Source: Chloroflexota bacterium (GTDB lineage Bacteria; Chloroflexota; Dehalococcoidia; Lucifugimonadales; JADFKI01). Taken from it: 5,614 bases of DNA. Both the position numbers and the translations under genes were made by a program. Shown here in pieces: positions 4,888 to 5,614 of the stretch (position 1 is the stretch's first letter; the number at the start of each line of letters is the position of its first letter). The notes below the pieces were generated by a model, which was given only the letters and a program-made list of their open reading frames with translations, was not told the DNA's origin and made no database searches. The stretch covers positions 1-5,614 of the forward strand of contig JADFKI010000241.1 in assembly GCA_022565015.1 (NCBI GenBank), read 5' to 3'.

Positions 4888-5614
4888 ATGAACAGCGACT
4901 TAGCAGACATCCTGGAGTCCACCGAGGTCACGACCCTGGCGACGGGCTTCGCGTTCACGGAGGGGCCGCTATGGCACCCGGCGGGCTACCTGTTTTTCGT
5001 TGACCTGCGCCACGACCCACCTCTAACCTACAAGATCGTTCCCGGCGACAAGCCCGAGGTAGTCCGAGACGGCAGCGGCGGCACCAACGGCCAGACCTTC
5101 GATAGCCAGGGCCGCGTCGTCATGTGCGAGGGCGACGAGCGCCGAATCACGCGAATGGAGCCCGACGGCAGCATCACGCCGCTGGTAGAACGCTGGGAAG
5201 GCAAACGGCTGAATCGACCCAACGACGTCGTTGGTAGAAGCGACGGCAGTCTCTACTTCACCGACCCTCAGGGTCGCATCGAGCCGCAGGACCGCGAGAT
5301 AGGCTTCCCCGGAATATTTCGCATAGCGCCCGACGGCTCCGTGTCACCCGTCATCACCGACTTCGAATATCCCAACGGCCTCGTCTTCTCTCCAGACGAG
5401 AGCCTCCTTTACGTAGCGAATACCCGAGAGGGCCAGTACATCATGGCCTACGACGTCCATGCCGACGGCAGCGTCTCCAACGGCCGCAGGTTTGCCGATA
5501 TGTCGTCGGACGAGACGGACGGCGTTCCCGACGGCATGAAGGTGGATGTCGAAGGCCGTGTGTACTGCACAGGGCCCGGCGGCTGCTGGGTCTTCGATTC
5601 GTCGGGTAAACACC
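4888..5614 (+). CDS. SMP-30/gluconolactonase/LRE family protein, C-terminus off the right edge
   Basis: A six-bladed beta-propeller metalloenzyme family whose members hydrolyse sugar lactones or related esters. At least 242 codons are in the window; usual length is about 290-310, so some 50-70 residues are missing. By comparison with human regucalcin, all four metal ligands are present: E25 in FTEGPLW, N112 in RPNDVV, N163 in YPNGLVFSPD and D215 in VPDGMKVD. Propeller repeats are seen at GQTFDSQGRVVMCE, DGSLYFTDPQGR, PDESLLYVAN and DVEGRVYCTGPGG. There is no signal peptide, so a cytoplasmic location is likely. The ATG is fixed by AAAGGAG (4876-4882) five bases upstream. The substrate is not predictable: family members act on gluconolactone, other aldonolactones and organophosphate esters. 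It follows the methyltransferase on the same strand. Confidence 0.92.
   Translation, partial: MNSDLADILESTEVTTLATGFAFTEGPLWHPAGYLFFVDLRHDPPLTYKIVPGDKPEVVRDGSGGTNGQTFDSQGRVVMCEGDERRITRMEPDGSITPLVERWEGKRLNRPNDVVGRSDGSLYFTDPQGRIEPQDREIGFPGIFRIAPDGSVSPVITDFEYPNGLVFSPDESLLYVANTREGQYIMAYDVHADGSVSNGRRFADMSSDETDGVPDGMKVDVEGRVYCTGPGGCWVFDSSGKH

Overview
The window reads as a GC-rich bacterial chromosome segment with ordinary metabolic genes, one broken helicase locus and a cluster of short palindromic repeats. A luciferase-like (F420/flavin-type) monooxygenase, a FabI-type enoyl reductase, an SMP-30/gluconolactonase-family protein and a YTHG-type methyltransferase occur together. With REP-like repeats, this resembles Chloroflexota genomes such as SAR202/Dehalococcoidia. 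That assignment is an inference from gene content and is not proven here.

Left part (1-1350, minus strand): two consecutive leftward reading frames form a helicase module. Upstream is the C-terminal RecA-like lobe of an SNF2/RapA-type helicase, which has lost its N-terminal half. Downstream is an open frame of at least 256 codons that runs off the left edge and looks like a helicase-associated partner. The two lie in the same frame, separated only by one TGA that is followed at once by ATG.

Middle (1353-2129, minus): a complete fabI whose stop codon abuts the helicase remnant. Recognisable helicase sequence begins within a few bases of the fabI stop, so this is a rearrangement junction or an assembly chimera. 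Upstream of fabI lies about 640 bp with no convincing gene (2130-2771). It holds a weak promoter candidate, a doubtful 65-codon frame and five copies of a roughly 40-bp hairpin repeat in alternating orientation.

Right part: a complete luciferase-like monooxygenase (2772-3716, minus) faces away from a class I SAM methyltransferase (3955-4800, plus) across a 238-bp divergent control region. An SMP-30/gluconolactonase-family gene (4888 onward, plus) follows and runs off the right edge. The monooxygenase, methyltransferase and lactonase-like protein could act on small organic molecules, but no shared pathway can be read from the sequence.

No rRNA, tRNA, CRISPR array, transposase or integrase was seen. 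The features most worth following up are the truncated helicase junction, the TGA/ATG arrangement and the covarying hairpin repeats.
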